Notes: a model not told the origin generated them from the letters alone. A DNA stretch of 64,000 nucleotides from Aphrocallistes beatrix (GCA_963281255.1 OY725502.1:3348001-3412000); one strand, 5' to 3'. Counted from the first letter of the stretch, positions 44,969 to 55,880 are shown. Translations and numbers: made by a program.

Positions 44969-45443
44969 GGCAAATACAAGAAAGATTCAAGTTGTGTGAG
45001 TTTGATTTCAGAGAAGTGATTGATTCAGACGAAGGATTGTATAAATATCTATATAATCTCAATCAGAATGGAGCTGTAAAAGTCCTTAATGTTCCCAGGA
45101 AAAATGGTAGTTCCGAACTTGCAGAAGCTATTTCTTTCATCCATCCAACTAATTTTGGGACAACGTTCGAACTTCGTGTAAAACCTAATCCAGAGCATGC
45201 TTCTTACCTAGACGTAGCTCTTATGCACCACAACGATTTTGCTTTCGTACAGCAGCAACCTGGATTGCAACATTTGCACTGTGTTGAGTTGAGTGAGAGT
45301 GTGACTGGAGGTATTTTGACGTTAAAGGATATCTATCTGATAGCTGAGGAATTCAAGCAAAAGCATTCTGAGGAGTTCGAAGCGTTAGTTAAGACCCCTG
45401 TACAGTTCAACTTCATTTTGTTCAGAGATAGTACATATTTGTT
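44969..45443 (+). CDS. Dioxygenase copy D, exon 2
   Basis: 475 nt, acceptor CTTGTAG, donor GTGAGT. ALMHHNDFAFVQQQPGLQHL with the H-x-D ligands; VLNVPRKNGSSELAEAISF is shared with B. Intact. Confidence 0.92.
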
Positions 45444-45816
45444 GTGAGTTAAATTATTTAGCTAAAGTTTAGGCAGAGTTGAAGTTGATAATGGATCAGT
45501 TAGTTCTTCTTTTTTTTATTATTAATAGTTCCATGGTCCGCTCATTTTCAGCTCTGCTAGCTATATAGCAAGTATATATCTATTTTATATATTAAAACGT
45601 ATGAATTTTTGCTTATTTATCTGAATTGATTGAAGAACTGATAAGTACACATTTTAATTAGTTATAGTTAAACTTTTCTAACAAGGTATCAAATACTTTT
45701 GTCCGGGTAGAACGAGATAAAAATTCTTGTAAATTTAGTGAAATCGGTTAGAAAAATTCAATTATAATCGAATACTCGTACTATTAGCAATTTTATGACA
45801 TTTTCCTATCATATAG

Positions 45817-45982
45817 AAAGGAGAGTACACATTTTAAACTCGATCAAGATGGAGATATCGAATACATAAGATGGGGACCAAGCTCCCAAGGAGCGGTATT
45901 GAGCCAAGACCCCAAAGTATTAGAGATGTATTTCTACGCTCATAAGAAATTCACGAAATTCGTAGAAAGTTACCCCAGTCAG
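45817..45982 (+). CDS. Dioxygenase copy D, exon 3
   Basis: 166 nt between ATATAG and GTACGA; protein identical to exon 3 of B and C. Confidence 0.9.
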
Positions 45983-45999
45983 GTACGAATCTAAATAAT

Positions 46000-46583
46000 C
46001 CTTACTATTAAAACTCGATTCATGTTTGTGTATGTATGTGTGTACGTATATACTACTATATACGTATACACATATATGTATATATATATCTGTAACGAAT
46101 TGATTGAAGAAACTACCAGGTTGAGGAAGCTGATTTTTGGCATGTGGGAGTATTTTGGCTATGGCTCCACTAGGTTCTGAGTTCAGACGAAAATGTCGAC
46201 TCATCATGGAATTATGACGTCATTGTCACCTTTTTTATAATTAGAAATTTCAGTTTTTCGACAATAACTCACCCATTTTAGCTGATAGAAGGCTGAGATT
46301 TTAATAGAATGTGTATATCAATATGCCACACATATGATTCAACTGTCATCAAAAATGATGACTCATCACTTTGTTATGACGTCATCATTACGCATCAAAA
46401 ATTTTTAAATTGACAAATTTCGTGATTTTTCTTGCGATATCGATTATAACAGTAGGACAGGCGTATTTAGGGATGTTATCTCCCTTATAATTAATCATTG
46501 TGACCCCAGGGGCCCGCAGGGCGCCTCCGGTGGACACAAAGTGTCCGCCAGCCGCGCAGCGCAAGCAAGCGAAGCGCGCTTGT
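46000..46583 (-). mobile_element. Hairpin-headed repeat in intron 3 of copy D, with a resolvable insertion site
   Basis: Compared with the same intron in copy B (aaataatactttaaattctcc), copy D has a 584-bp insertion starting CCTTACTATTAAAACTCG and ending GCGAAGCGCGCTTGT, with no duplicated target bases. The sequence is the reverse complement of the HHR consensus and carries both hairpins. This defines the ends of the element. Confidence 0.85.
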
Positions 46584-46709
46584 ACTTATAATTCTCCTTA
46601 TAGTTTCGTAGAAGTATGATTCTATTCCGTAAATAATGTTTTAGTTTTTTAAAAAATGATAAGTACTAGGCTACCGATGATAATACGTAATTGCATGTCT
46701 ATTCTATAG

Positions 46710-46904
46710 GTTGAATATCAATACAGCGAAGGCGATATTATCTCGTTTCAAAACTTAAGAATGGTGCATGGAAGGACAGCCATTGAACTAAATGGAGGAA
46801 GCAGAGTGTTACAAGGTTGCTATAGTCCATTGGATGAATTCCGCAGTAGACTGAGGTATCTCAGTGTCAAGTTGGGAAAGCCAATACCGAAGAAGATCTG
46901 GTGA
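46710..46904 (+). CDS. Dioxygenase copy D, exon 4 with stop
   Basis: 195 nt after CTATAG, ending TGA; GDIISFQNLRMVHGRTAIEL, SRVLQGCYSPLDEF, GKPIPKKIW. Differs from exon 4 of C at the HGR/HGK position. Completes a 439-residue protein. Confidence 0.9.
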   Translation, partial: VEYQYSEGDIISFQNLRMVHGRTAIELNGGSRVLQGCYSPLDEFRSRLRYLSVKLGKPIPKKIW

Positions 46905-47039
46905 TGGAATAAATACAAATTAGAAGAAAACTAACTTGAATTTAGTTGTATATTATTTACATACGTATACATACTTAAGTATATATATATACGAACATAT
47001 ATAGAAAAGAGATATTTATTAGGATGTAGATTTTACTAT

Positions 47040-47560
47040 ATTGTCTATCTAAAATTGTGCTATTTTACAATATTCGAATATAGGTTCTTTACCTTAAAAC
47101 TAGTGAACGACTGAAATCAGGAATTCACCAATACCAAATTTTGGACGAAATTATAATTATCCACCGAAATACCGAAAACGAATTTAGTATATTTCGGTCA
47201 CTAATTGTAATACAATAAACATCATTTTATTCAATTGTCACTTATACTAATTAACCTCATGAATCAATTACCTAAATTAGTATATTTTGTAAAGGTTCGC
47301 CAATTGAAAGACTATATGGATTGTGTGCGTTGAATATTTATGTGTAAAACATTCTAAGGCATTTCAAAAAAATGATTTTTGGATTTAAGAAAATTTAGAT
47401 TTGGTAAAACTATTAATTTCTACCTTTTTAAAACACAAGTAGAGAAACTCTGCTCTACGTAGACATCGAAACTAAGATTGAGGGAAATATAATGTTACAA
47501 ATTAGTAGAACAAAGTTGTAGTAAATTGATATAATCTAATATCTAATAGGCCTCGTTAAG
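47040..47560. repeat. Duplicated downstream spacer (also at 26875-27110 and 38080-38350)
   Basis: 47050-47295 matches 38060-38345 ('gtgctatttacaatattcg...', 'cgaaataccgaaaa'); 47300-47550 matches 26870-27108. Shows that gene duplication units include 3' flanks. Contains the empty site for the hAT element at 27109. Confidence 0.75.
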
Positions 47561-47727
47561 TCAATTAAAATAAGATTATTCAATGAATTAAATGAGTACG
47601 AATAGTCAGTCATAAATTTGATCGTTGTATGTTCAATATTAACAGAAAGACCATTAATATTTAATTAATTTTCGTTTGCTGAATATTTATATTAAATATA
47701 GTATATCATTTATACGTAAATGATATA

Positions 47728-48204
47728 CACTAAGCGGACAAAAGTATTTAAACACTTGATTCTTTCCCATACAAATAATACTAAAATGAGTCTATTCATG
47801 AAGAGGATTACTTCTAAACGGTATGGGATAAAGCTAATCGGATTCCAGATTCGAATAATACGCATTCAAATTAGTCACAGGTTAATTTTTATAATTAATC
47901 ATTAATTCCAAACTTTTTGTAATTATCAATCAGTGCCACCTTATGCCACATACACCCATTTTGACCACTATACATGATGGCAATGAATTACCTATGGTGG
48001 CTCAGGCTGATAAGATTGTTCATTGAGTTGAGTAATTTATTAGTTATGTTCAACTATGACTAATTCGAATGTGTAGATTTCGAATCTGAAATCAGATTTT
48101 TAGTATCTCTGAATTTGAACGTATTGCCCTTCATTAAAAAATCCGATTTAGTATTATTTATATGGGAAAGAATCAAGTATTGAAATACTTTTGTCCGCTT
48201 AGTG
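47728..48204. mobile_element. Tc1-like MITE ending directly before the start codon of copy E
   Basis: Ends CACTAAGCGGACAAAAGTAT and its inverse (the right end finishing CTTAGTG at 48204), TA duplication at 47726-47727 and 48205-48206. 477 bp. The terminal sequence is of the type seen in Tc1 elements. Short ORFs inside show no transposase motif. Confidence 0.85.
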
Positions 48205-48207
48205 TAT

Positions 48208-48685
48208 ATGAAGTCAATGAATGTTTCTAAATTGTTGTATTTCTCTGTGAAACTATCCACAACGGTCATACGGAGGCAATGCAGCAATCTTACACAAAAA
48301 GTTGGAGCTATGAAGATACAAAAGAGATGTTTATCAAACTATTACATGGAATATTCTATACCGAACGATCCATCATTCCTGATTAAAAAAGACACAGTTT
48401 CACATAACAAACAGAATCTAATGATTCATTGGGATCAGGATAGAGAAGCGAACAGGTTTCATGCTCTATGGCTAAGACACCAGTGTCACTGTGAGGAATG
48501 CATCACCTATTCATCGGGACAACGCATCCTGAATCCTGAAAATATTCAAATTCCTCTTCAGATTGAAGACGCAGTGGTGAAAGATAATTCAGTGCATTTG
48601 AGATGGAGTTATGATGGAAATATCTTGCACAAGGGTCATATCCCTCTACAATGGTTACATCTCAACAGGACTTCTTACTTTGAAG
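48208..48685 (+). CDS. Dioxygenase copy E, exon 1
   Basis: ATG 48208 lies two bases after the Tc1-like MITE. Residues MKSMNVSKLLYFSVKLSTTV still give a basic presequence-like N-terminus, then KIQKRCLSNYYMEYS as in copy C. 478 nt, donor GTATTA. Any 5' UTR must lie in the MITE or come from an upstream exon. Confidence 0.84.
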
Positions 48686-49119
48686 GTATTAACCTAATTA
48701 GAGTATTAGTATCAAAATTAATAATTGCATCCTTTACCCGAATTTGACCTCTGTGGCACTTTTTTAAAATAATAATTTGTCACAACATAACATACAGTAG
48801 CCGTCATCTTAATTAATCCTCAAATTTACAAATATATACATAGCACAATCGAAACCGGGGTTTTTTCCTACACTGGGTTTTTCTTACTATTTCAGAATAT
48901 TTGTGATGTAAAAATTCAAATATATGTTAGTTTCCATCGGCTTTTTCTCAATCTCGCTTTTTTCGTACTGTTTGAACCTGTAAAGAAATAGTAACAAAAA
49001 ACTTTAAAAACTTTAGAAATAGTAACAAAAAGTTTTGACTGTACTTGCTAAATCCGAGGTCGGGAGCCAGAGCTTCTAAATTCTAAACACGCACATTAAT
49101 TAGACCAGTACTTCATAAA

Positions 49120-49215
49120 ATCTGGTGGCTTAGTTAACCACCACGCTCAGGAATTTGGTGGCTTATCGTTAAATTTTGGTGGTCATCGCCACCAAACCAC
49201 CAGATTTATCGATGA
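49120..49215. repeat. GGTGGCTTA inverted-repeat block (related to 18650-18850)
   Basis: Contains 'tctggtggcttagttaacca' and the inverted 'gccaccaaaccaccagattt', an old MITE in intron 1 of copy E. Confidence 0.45.
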
Positions 49216-49523
49216 CTGCTAGGGAACAGTGGTTTATCTAGGTGCTCGGTCGGCACTTATAGGTGCCAGTCTGGTGTGGTCCTCGGAGCCAAGGTGCTTG
49301 CAGTGCGATTCAATTTTGGTGCCGGGTTGCAATCACCCCTGGAATTACAAGATAAACCCCTGTTTGGGTGCCATATAACTTTTATCACCTTCAAAAAAGT
49401 GCCGGACTGGGAAATCCTAGATAAAACCATGCTAGGGAAGTATAGTCTAGGCTTGCCCAGTTGATACTTAAACTGGATTAAGAGTGTAATCGTATAAGTG
49501 AAATGTAAATACAATCCGATCCA

Positions 49524-50506
49524 TCCTTACTAATAAATCGAATAATGTAGTATATATATATATATATATATACAAGCGCGCTTCGCTTACTTGCGCTGCG
49601 CGGCTGGCAGACACTTTGTGTCCGCCAGAGTCGCCCTTCGGACCCCTGGGGTTATATTGATTAATTATAAGGGAGATAACATCTCTAAATAAGTCTGTCC
49701 TACTATAATAATCGAAATCGCATACAAAAAATCACAAAATTTGTCAATTTTTAAAATTTTGATGCGTAATGATGACATCATAACGGCGTGATGAGTCATC
49801 ATATTTGGATGAGAGTTGTATCATATTTGAGATAGATTATTATATACATTCTATTAAAATTTCAGCCTTTTATCACCTAAAATGACTGAGTTCTAGTCGA
49901 AAAACTGAAATTTCTAATTATAAAAAAGGTGACAATGACGTCATAATTCCATGATGAGTCGACATTTTCGTCTGAGCTCAGAACTTACTGGAGCCATAGC
50001 CAAAAGACTATCTGTAACGAATTGATTGAAGAAACTGTCAGGCCCAGAAAGCTGATTTTTGGCATGTGGGAGTCTTTTGGCTATGGCTCCAGTAAGTTCT
50101 GAGCTCAGACGAAAATGTTGACTCATCATGGAATAATGGCGTCATCGTCACCTTTTTTTTATAATTAGAAATTTCAGTTTTTCAGCTATAACTCAGCCAT
50201 TTTAGATGATAGAAGGCTGAAATTTTAATAGAATGTGTATATAAATATTCTTCACATGTGATATGACTATCATCAGAAAATGACTGACCACTCTGTTATG
50301 ACGTCATCATTACGCATCAAAAATTTAAAAAATTGACAAATTTGGTGATTTTTAGTGCGGTATCGATTATTATACTAGGACAGACTTATTTAGAGATGTT
50401 ATCTCCCTTATAATTAATCAATGTGACCCAGGCGTCTGAAGGGCGACTCTGGCGGACACAAAGTGTCTGCCAGCCGCGCAGCGCAAGTAAGCGAAGCGCG
50501 CTTATG
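49524..50506. repeat. Two hairpin-headed repeats joined tail to tail
   Basis: The plus-oriented copy starts ACAAGCGCGCTTCGC at 49572 and runs to about 50007 ('gccatagccaaaagacta'). It is followed immediately by a minus-oriented copy ending GCGAAGCGCGCTTA at about 50503. The pair forms a palindrome of about 0.9 kb with GC-rich hairpin heads outside. Confidence 0.8.
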
Positions 50507-50839
50507 TATATATACAGGTAAACCTCCCAAAGCGGTACCTCCGAGTAGCGGCAACTCTCCGAGAAGCGGCATCATCCCGTTCCACCGATTGATTTTCCTA
50601 TACTAATAATACTTCTTCAACCTCTGAGTAACGGCAACCTCTGACATACGGCAGTTAAGTGAACTCCCGATTGATATTTTTAATACAAAATTACCTCCGA
50701 GATACGGCACCAATCAGATGTATATGTAACAATCACTCATATACATGCCATTCTTTAAGAACGTTTCAAATAAGAAGTTAAAATATATACATATTTATAC
50801 CATATCATCTATATTACATGATTGTAGGAAATTAGGTTA

Positions 50840-51088
50840 TTAGAGGAGTCCGTCTGAAGGAAGGGCATCCACAATTTCCTTCATTTTATCTATGTAAATC
50901 TTGGGTCCATACAGATAATAGACACACGAAATCTCTAGGCCAAAACCTGCTCCTCGGTTTATTGGTTTAGATTTAACCTCAGCAAAGGCTTTGTTTATGT
51001 CTCTCTTCAAAAATTGTGAAATTCTTGGTGCTAGATTATAAGGGACATGGCCTACAACCAGGCCGTCTTTCATAACTGATACTGCCAA
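50840..51088 (-). CDS. Small HIRAN-like domain ORF inside the pogo-like element
   Basis: An 82-residue open frame: VVGHVPYNLAPRISQFLKRD, INRGAGFGLEISCVYYLYGP, IYIDKMKEIVDALPSDG. The GHVP...N.G.G.GLE..C.Y.LYGP pattern resembles a stand-alone HIRAN-like module that I associate with mobile elements in invertebrate genomes; this is recalled, not searched. No catalytic transposase region. No clear ATG at the upstream end of the conserved part, so it may be a fragment. Confidence 0.45.
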   Translation of the reverse strand: MAVSVMKDGLVVGHVPYNLAPRISQFLKRDINKAFAEVKSKPINRGAGFGLEISCVYYLYGPKIYIDKMKEIVDALPSDGLL

Positions 51089-51126
51089 TCAGCCCTTAGT
51101 GATTTTTTTAGTATTAATTAGGCCCC

Positions 51127-51225
51127 CAGTAGTAATCGGTTATAAGAGCATCGGAAGTAGAGAAAAACGTCTTTATAACCAATTTAGATTCATATAACCG
51201 ATGTTCTTATAACCGATTACTACTG
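51127..51225. mobile_element. Small MITE with CAGTAGTAATCGGTTATAAG ends
   Basis: 99 bp, inverted ends CAGTAGTAATCGGTTATAAG and complement. TA is seen only on the right. Nested in the element at 50515-51364. Confidence 0.75.
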
Positions 51226-51414
51226 TATTAGTATCAATATATGCTATTTCAGCTTTTGAATAATATATTAAGGGTGTATGCGAGCAACCTCCGAGTAGCG
51301 GTAACCTCCGAGAAGCGGCACAAAATCATTCTCCCGATGGGTGCCGCTTTGGGAGGTTTACCTGTATATATATATATATATATATATAAATGAATATTGC
51401 TGTTTACATTTTAG

Positions 51415-51889
51415 GACAAACACAAGACAAATTCAAGTTGCGCGAATTTGAATTCAGAGAGGTGATTGGTTCAGAAAAGGGATTGTATGAATATCTTTAC
51501 AGTCTCAACCAAAACGGAGTTGTAAAAATTATCAATGCTCCCAAGAAAGATGGTGGTTCTAAACTTGCGGAGGCTATTTCTTTCATTTATCCTTCTAATT
51601 TTGGGACAACGTTCGAAGTTAGTGTAAGACCTAGCCCGGAGCATGCTGCTTACCTAGACGTGGCCCTTATGCACCACAATGATCTACCATTCGTACAGCA
51701 GCAACCTGGATTGCAACATTTGCACTGTGTTGAGATGAGTGAGAGTGTGACTGGAGGTATTTTAACGGTAAAAGATATTTATCTGATAGCTGAGGAATTC
51801 AGACGAAAGCATTCTGAGGAGTTCAATACCTTAGCCAAGATCCCAGTGCAGTTCAACTATATACTGTTTAGAGAAAGCACTTTTTTACT
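51415..51889 (+). CDS. Dioxygenase copy E, exon 2
   Basis: 475 nt, acceptor TTTTAG, donor GTGAGT. ALMHHNDLPFVQQQPGLQHL with the H-x-D ligands, SVTGGILTVKDIYLIAEEF. Intact. Confidence 0.92.
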
Positions 51890-51945
51890 GTGAGTCATTC
51901 ATTTAACAAGGCACAATCTAGCAGCTTAAAATGCATGCCAAAATA

Positions 51946-52134
51946 CAGTCGAATCCGCTTAATAGGGTCAGATCGGTCCGAGGACATTTGACCCCGATTA
52001 AGTGGAGGACCCTATTACAAGAAAATATTTTTGTATTGACTTATATGTGTAAGAGCTATTCCGGTTCTGCAAAAAGTGTCCCGATTAAGTTGTTGGCCCC
52101 ATTAAACAGTGATCTTGTTTAGCGGAGTCGACTG
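51946..52134. mobile_element. pogo/Tigger-like MITE in intron 2 of copy E
   Basis: Ends CAGTCGAATCCGCTTAATAG and the inverse of CAGTCGACTCCGCTAAACAA, TA-flanked; 'ccgattaagt' is repeated inside. Confidence 0.8.
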
Positions 52135-52176
52135 TATATCGATCCATATGACAACATAGGAAGCGTACTAATAAAT

Positions 52177-52691
52177 CCTTACTATTAAAACTCGATGATT
52201 GTATATATATATATATAACGAATTGATTGAAGAAACTGCCGGGCGCAGAAGGCTGATTTTTGGCTATGGCTCCAGTAAGTTCTGAGCTCAGACGAAAATG
52301 TCGACTCATCATGGAATTATGACGTCATTGTCACATTTTAAAAAGTTAAGCAACACAGTTATTCGGGCATAACTCAGCCATTATAGGAGATAGAAGGCTG
52401 AAATTTTAATAGAATCTGTATACTAACATGTCTCACATATGATACAACTATCATCAACAAATGATGACTCATCACTTTGTTATGACGTCATCATTACGCA
52501 TCAAAAATTTTTAAATTCACAAATTTGGTGATTTTTCGAGTGATATCGATTAGCACAGTAGGACAGACATATTTAGAGATGTTATCTCCCTTATAATTAA
52601 CCAATGTGACACCAGGCGACCGAAGGGAGCCTCCGGCGGACACAAAGTGTCCGCCAGTCGCGCAGCGCAAGCAAGCGCGAAGCGCGCTTGT
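52177..52691 (-). repeat. Hairpin-headed repeat, minus orientation, intron 2 of copy E
   Basis: Begins CCTTACTATTAAAACTCGAT, TA run, inverted tail and body, and ends with the GC heads (GGCGGACACAAAGTGTCCGC) and GCGAAGCGCGCTTGT. Confidence 0.85.
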
Positions 52692-52834
52692 ATTAATAGA
52701 AACAGAGGTATTTTCGGGGGCTGACTCTTCTTCATCCATTTAGTGAAGAAGGCCGGCTATTTTTAAAAGGAAAATTCTCAAGATTTGAAAGACTTCTTCT
52801 TTTATAATTTTGATGTATTCTTATCATCTACTAG

Positions 52835-53000
52835 AAAGGAGACTACGCATTTTAAACTCGATCTGAATGGGAAGATAGAGTACATAAGATGGGGACCAAG
52901 TATCCAAGGAGCGGTGTTAAGCCAAGACCCTAAGGTGTTAGAAATATATTTTCACGCTTTCAAGAAATTCTATCAATTCATAGAAAACCACCCGAGTCAG
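52835..53000 (+). CDS. Dioxygenase copy E, exon 3
   Basis: 166 nt between CTACTAG and GTATAA; KETTHFKLDLNGKIEYIRWG, IYFHAFKKFYQFIENHPSQ. More diverged than the B/C/D version. Confidence 0.9.
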
Positions 53001-54092
53001 GTATAATTTTACTTTTTTAGAATTGTATGTTGCTTTGTGGAAATATAATTTTATTTTTCAAATGTTGGAGACCACTTTTGAAAAGTGGTCCGGTTAAAAC
53101 CGTACCAACCGGACCAGTGGCGCCTGCCCTCATTAGAGAGTACTTCTAATGATATAAACTCCTAAAGTAATTGAAAATATGAAATTGTAAAAGTCAGGGC
53201 CTTCGGAAGCACATAGAAAGTGGTAAGGTCATTATTAATCAAAAGTGGTGAGGTTCATCCACCTTCGCACCGTTTACTGCGTCCCTGGACGTCAAATGAT
53301 TTCTCTAATGGAGTAGGATATTGGTTATGGAGAGCAGTTTATAATTGTCATAATAGAAAAATATTACAGAATTATGAAAAAGCACACGATATAGTCATTT
53401 CTATTTTGATCAGTGAATTGAGAAATATTTCAAAATGGGGAGGCTGGGGGGCTCGAGCCCCTCTGGATTCGAAGATGGCCCATAGCCGCAATACAAATTT
53501 TAGGGATGAGCCCCCCTAGAACTCAAAATTTCCCAAAGATTTCGAAAGGTTGGTCCAACTCGGACGAAATTGTGTTCTGTACGACCAGCAGTTATTCTAA
53601 ACAATTAAGGTAAAATTTCGACAAAGGCACGAAATTTCAAAATCGCAAAAAAAACCTATTTTAGACAAAATGAAATGTTTAAAATTTGTAATTCACCAAA
53701 AAAACAAAGGCCCTCTTTAGGGGCTTTATTTCATCTAAAATGGCCGCTTGGATCTTAAATAGGTTGAGGGTGTGGAATTGTCTGGATTGGAAGTCAAACT
53801 ATTTTGGGGGAAATTGTCCTGATCCTATCAAATCCATGTCTCAATGGTTAAATTAAAATAAATAACTTCTTTTAAATTTTAATACAGCGGTTTTGTATTA
53901 AAAAGGAGTGCATTCCTCAAATAAATGACCAAAACCAAACTATTTTAAGACTATTCAGGGAACAATTGATAACAATAAATTCTAAACATTTACAAAACAG
54001 TTTATCATGTCATGTGACATGATTCCATTCCCCATCTCTTCCCCATTTGTTTATCTCTACAGCATTACATCTTATCCCCTAATCTAAAATAG
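53001..54092. other. Intron 3 of copy E
   Basis: Contains a G-rich block at 53438-53515 ('ggctggggggctcgag') with inverted matches that looks transposon-derived. The ORF across 53220-53519 shows no domain and overlaps this repeat. Otherwise nothing recognised. Confidence 0.35.
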
Positions 54093-54287
54093 GTTGAATT
54101 TCAATACAGTGAAGGAGACATTGTCTCGTTTCACAACATACGAATGGTGCATGGAAGGACAGCTATAAAACTAAATGGTGGGAGGAGAGTGTTACAAGGT
54201 TGCTATACTTCATTGGACGAATTCCGCAGTAGACTGAGGTGTCTCAGTATCAAGTTGGGAAAGCCAATACCGAAGAAGATCTGGTGA
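54093..54287 (+). CDS. Dioxygenase copy E, exon 4 with stop
   Basis: 195 nt after AAATAG, ending TGA. GDIVSFHNIRMVHGRTAIKL with the third iron ligand, GGRRVLQGCYTSLDEFRSRL with the co-substrate arginine, GKPIPKKIW. NIRMVH, GGRRVLQG and RLRCLS are shared with copy A, not with B-D. Confidence 0.92.
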   Translation, partial: VEFQYSEGDIVSFHNIRMVHGRTAIKLNGGRRVLQGCYTSLDEFRSRLRCLSIKLGKPIPKKIW

Positions 54288-55214
54288 TGGAGTAATTACA
54301 ATAATGGAGAACTTTGAATTCAATTTTATATATATTTTTATTAGTGTGTATATTGTTCTTAGATACTAATGTTTAGAAATTTTTTTAATAAACCAGATGA
54401 GCTATGAATTTTGCGAACTCATTTCTGGTCAAGTCATTTTGGGTGGGGAAGCCATACAAGTACGGGCCTTTACTATAAATAGAATCGATCCCATGTCATA
54501 ATTTAGTTTGATTTAGTGTAACTTTGATATTAGCATTTCTTTCATCTTTTTCTCTTAAAATTTGATTAATGCAATATTGGCAATAAAATCATCATATCTT
54601 GTGAAATAGTAAATAAATCAATTCGTGATGTAGAAGAATACCGATTTGAGACTATGCATACTTAAGTGCCTCTTTAGAAACTTCCCGTTCTTGGATTCTC
54701 AAATATTACCATGGATTTTAACAGAAAATCTCTAGATGCTATCATTTCTATAGTTTCCCTTATTAGACATAAATGCGATCGATGGGTACAAAATTTGAAA
54801 CAATCGCTGGATGCAGTGTAGTATGATATTTACGTAGAGATTTTTATGATAATAAAGATCATATTTATGCATACAATTGATTAAATATATATTATTAACC
54901 TTGATTAAGTAAACTTGCAGGCCATGCAAAACGTTGGTTAATCGAGTTTCAGGAAAACTAGTGGGCAATCAAATATTATTAAAATCAGAAAAGGATATTA
55001 AAATAATACTTTAATGTGAATTAAAAACAAAAACCAGTCAAAAGGTTTAAAGTACTACTTCGTTCAAGTGGAAGACTAAACATAATGTTATACAAAACAT
55101 GTCCTTTTCCACACTCTCGTTCTGTATTCTAGCAGCAGTTGAATAATTTTCTTGTGGGCAGCTTGTAATTGAGTAACACAACAATGTTAAAATTACATAT
55201 ACAACAATAAATTC
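54288..55214. other. Spacer between the dioxygenase cluster and the lectin region
   Basis: AT-rich, no exon recognised. The minus-strand ORF at 54732-54968 has no family features. Confidence 0.3.
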
Positions 55215-55313
55215 TCATTCGGTGCCCCCTTCTCAAAGTTCCCCACAACGCCCCCTTCCACTCCAGCGCCCCCTGAGGCAAGCAAACGCCCCCGTTGAGA
55301 ACCACTGATCTAT
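55215..55313. mobile_element. Right end of a hAT element
   Basis: C-rich segment with repeated 'cgcccc' motifs ending 'gttgagaaccactg', the complement of the common hAT end CAGTGGTTCTCAAC. The left end was not found. Confidence 0.5.
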
Positions 55314-55319
55314 AGCGTC

Positions 55320-55880
55320 TACTCCCGACGGTTTCACAAGCATCTGAAGAGTTAGGAAAATGAAGCTAGACACTTTAAAGATGGAAATGCTTATCTTTTA
55401 AAGTTTCTCCTTATCCAGGAAGCAAGCATTGTTGCTCTAAACCCTCTGACATCTCTAAATTGCGAAATTTGGAGATGTCAGAGGGGTTATACTCGTTAGA
55501 GGAACAATAACACTATTTCTAATTATTCAGAATCTATCATTTCAAAAAGTATCGTTTGTTTGAACGAACTGAGTTATATATCCCACTCAATTATTAAAAC
55601 TTCAGCAACTGATATACATAATAGTTTGAATTTAGCAGCATATCTATTACATAGATGGCATCTCATTACATTAACAGGAGGAGCAAACTCTATTATCGTA
55701 TCTTATCGTAGGTTTTGATTAATTCTAGCGGGACAGACAAGTAATACTTGTTAGTGTAGTTTCTATAGGGAAACTCCCTCAAAGCGTTATACCATGACGT
55801 TCGTTCGTATGTAGTATTATCGTCCATACCCGCGATCCTAGAAATGTAACAGTCCAATTCTTACCAAATTTTGCAGGTAG
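55320..55880. repeat. Block X1, inverted relative to block X2 (58610-59115)
   Basis: Long inverted homology with 58610-59115: 'aggaggagcaaactctatta' versus its complement, 'tcagaatctatcatttcaaa' and complement. Near 55440-55484 it holds a hairpin with arms CCTCTGACATCTCTAAATT and complement. Confidence 0.8.

Larger units (their letters stand above)
50515..51364. mobile_element. pogo-like element with CAGGTAAACCTCCCAAAGCG ends carrying an ORF
   Basis: Inverted ends CAGGTAAACCTCCCAAAGCG, TA on both sides, and several subterminal 'cctccgagaagcggca' units at each end. Encloses a minus-strand ORF and a second, smaller MITE (51127-51225). Confidence 0.8.

Noticed and set aside
53220..53519. 99-residue ORF in intron 3 of copy E
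   Set aside because: Overlaps a G-rich repeat and contains no domain signature.
55430..55490. Possible microRNA precursor hairpin
   Set aside because: The hairpin occurs in both X blocks with sequence changes in the arms and no sign of a conserved mature arm; a repeat origin is simpler.
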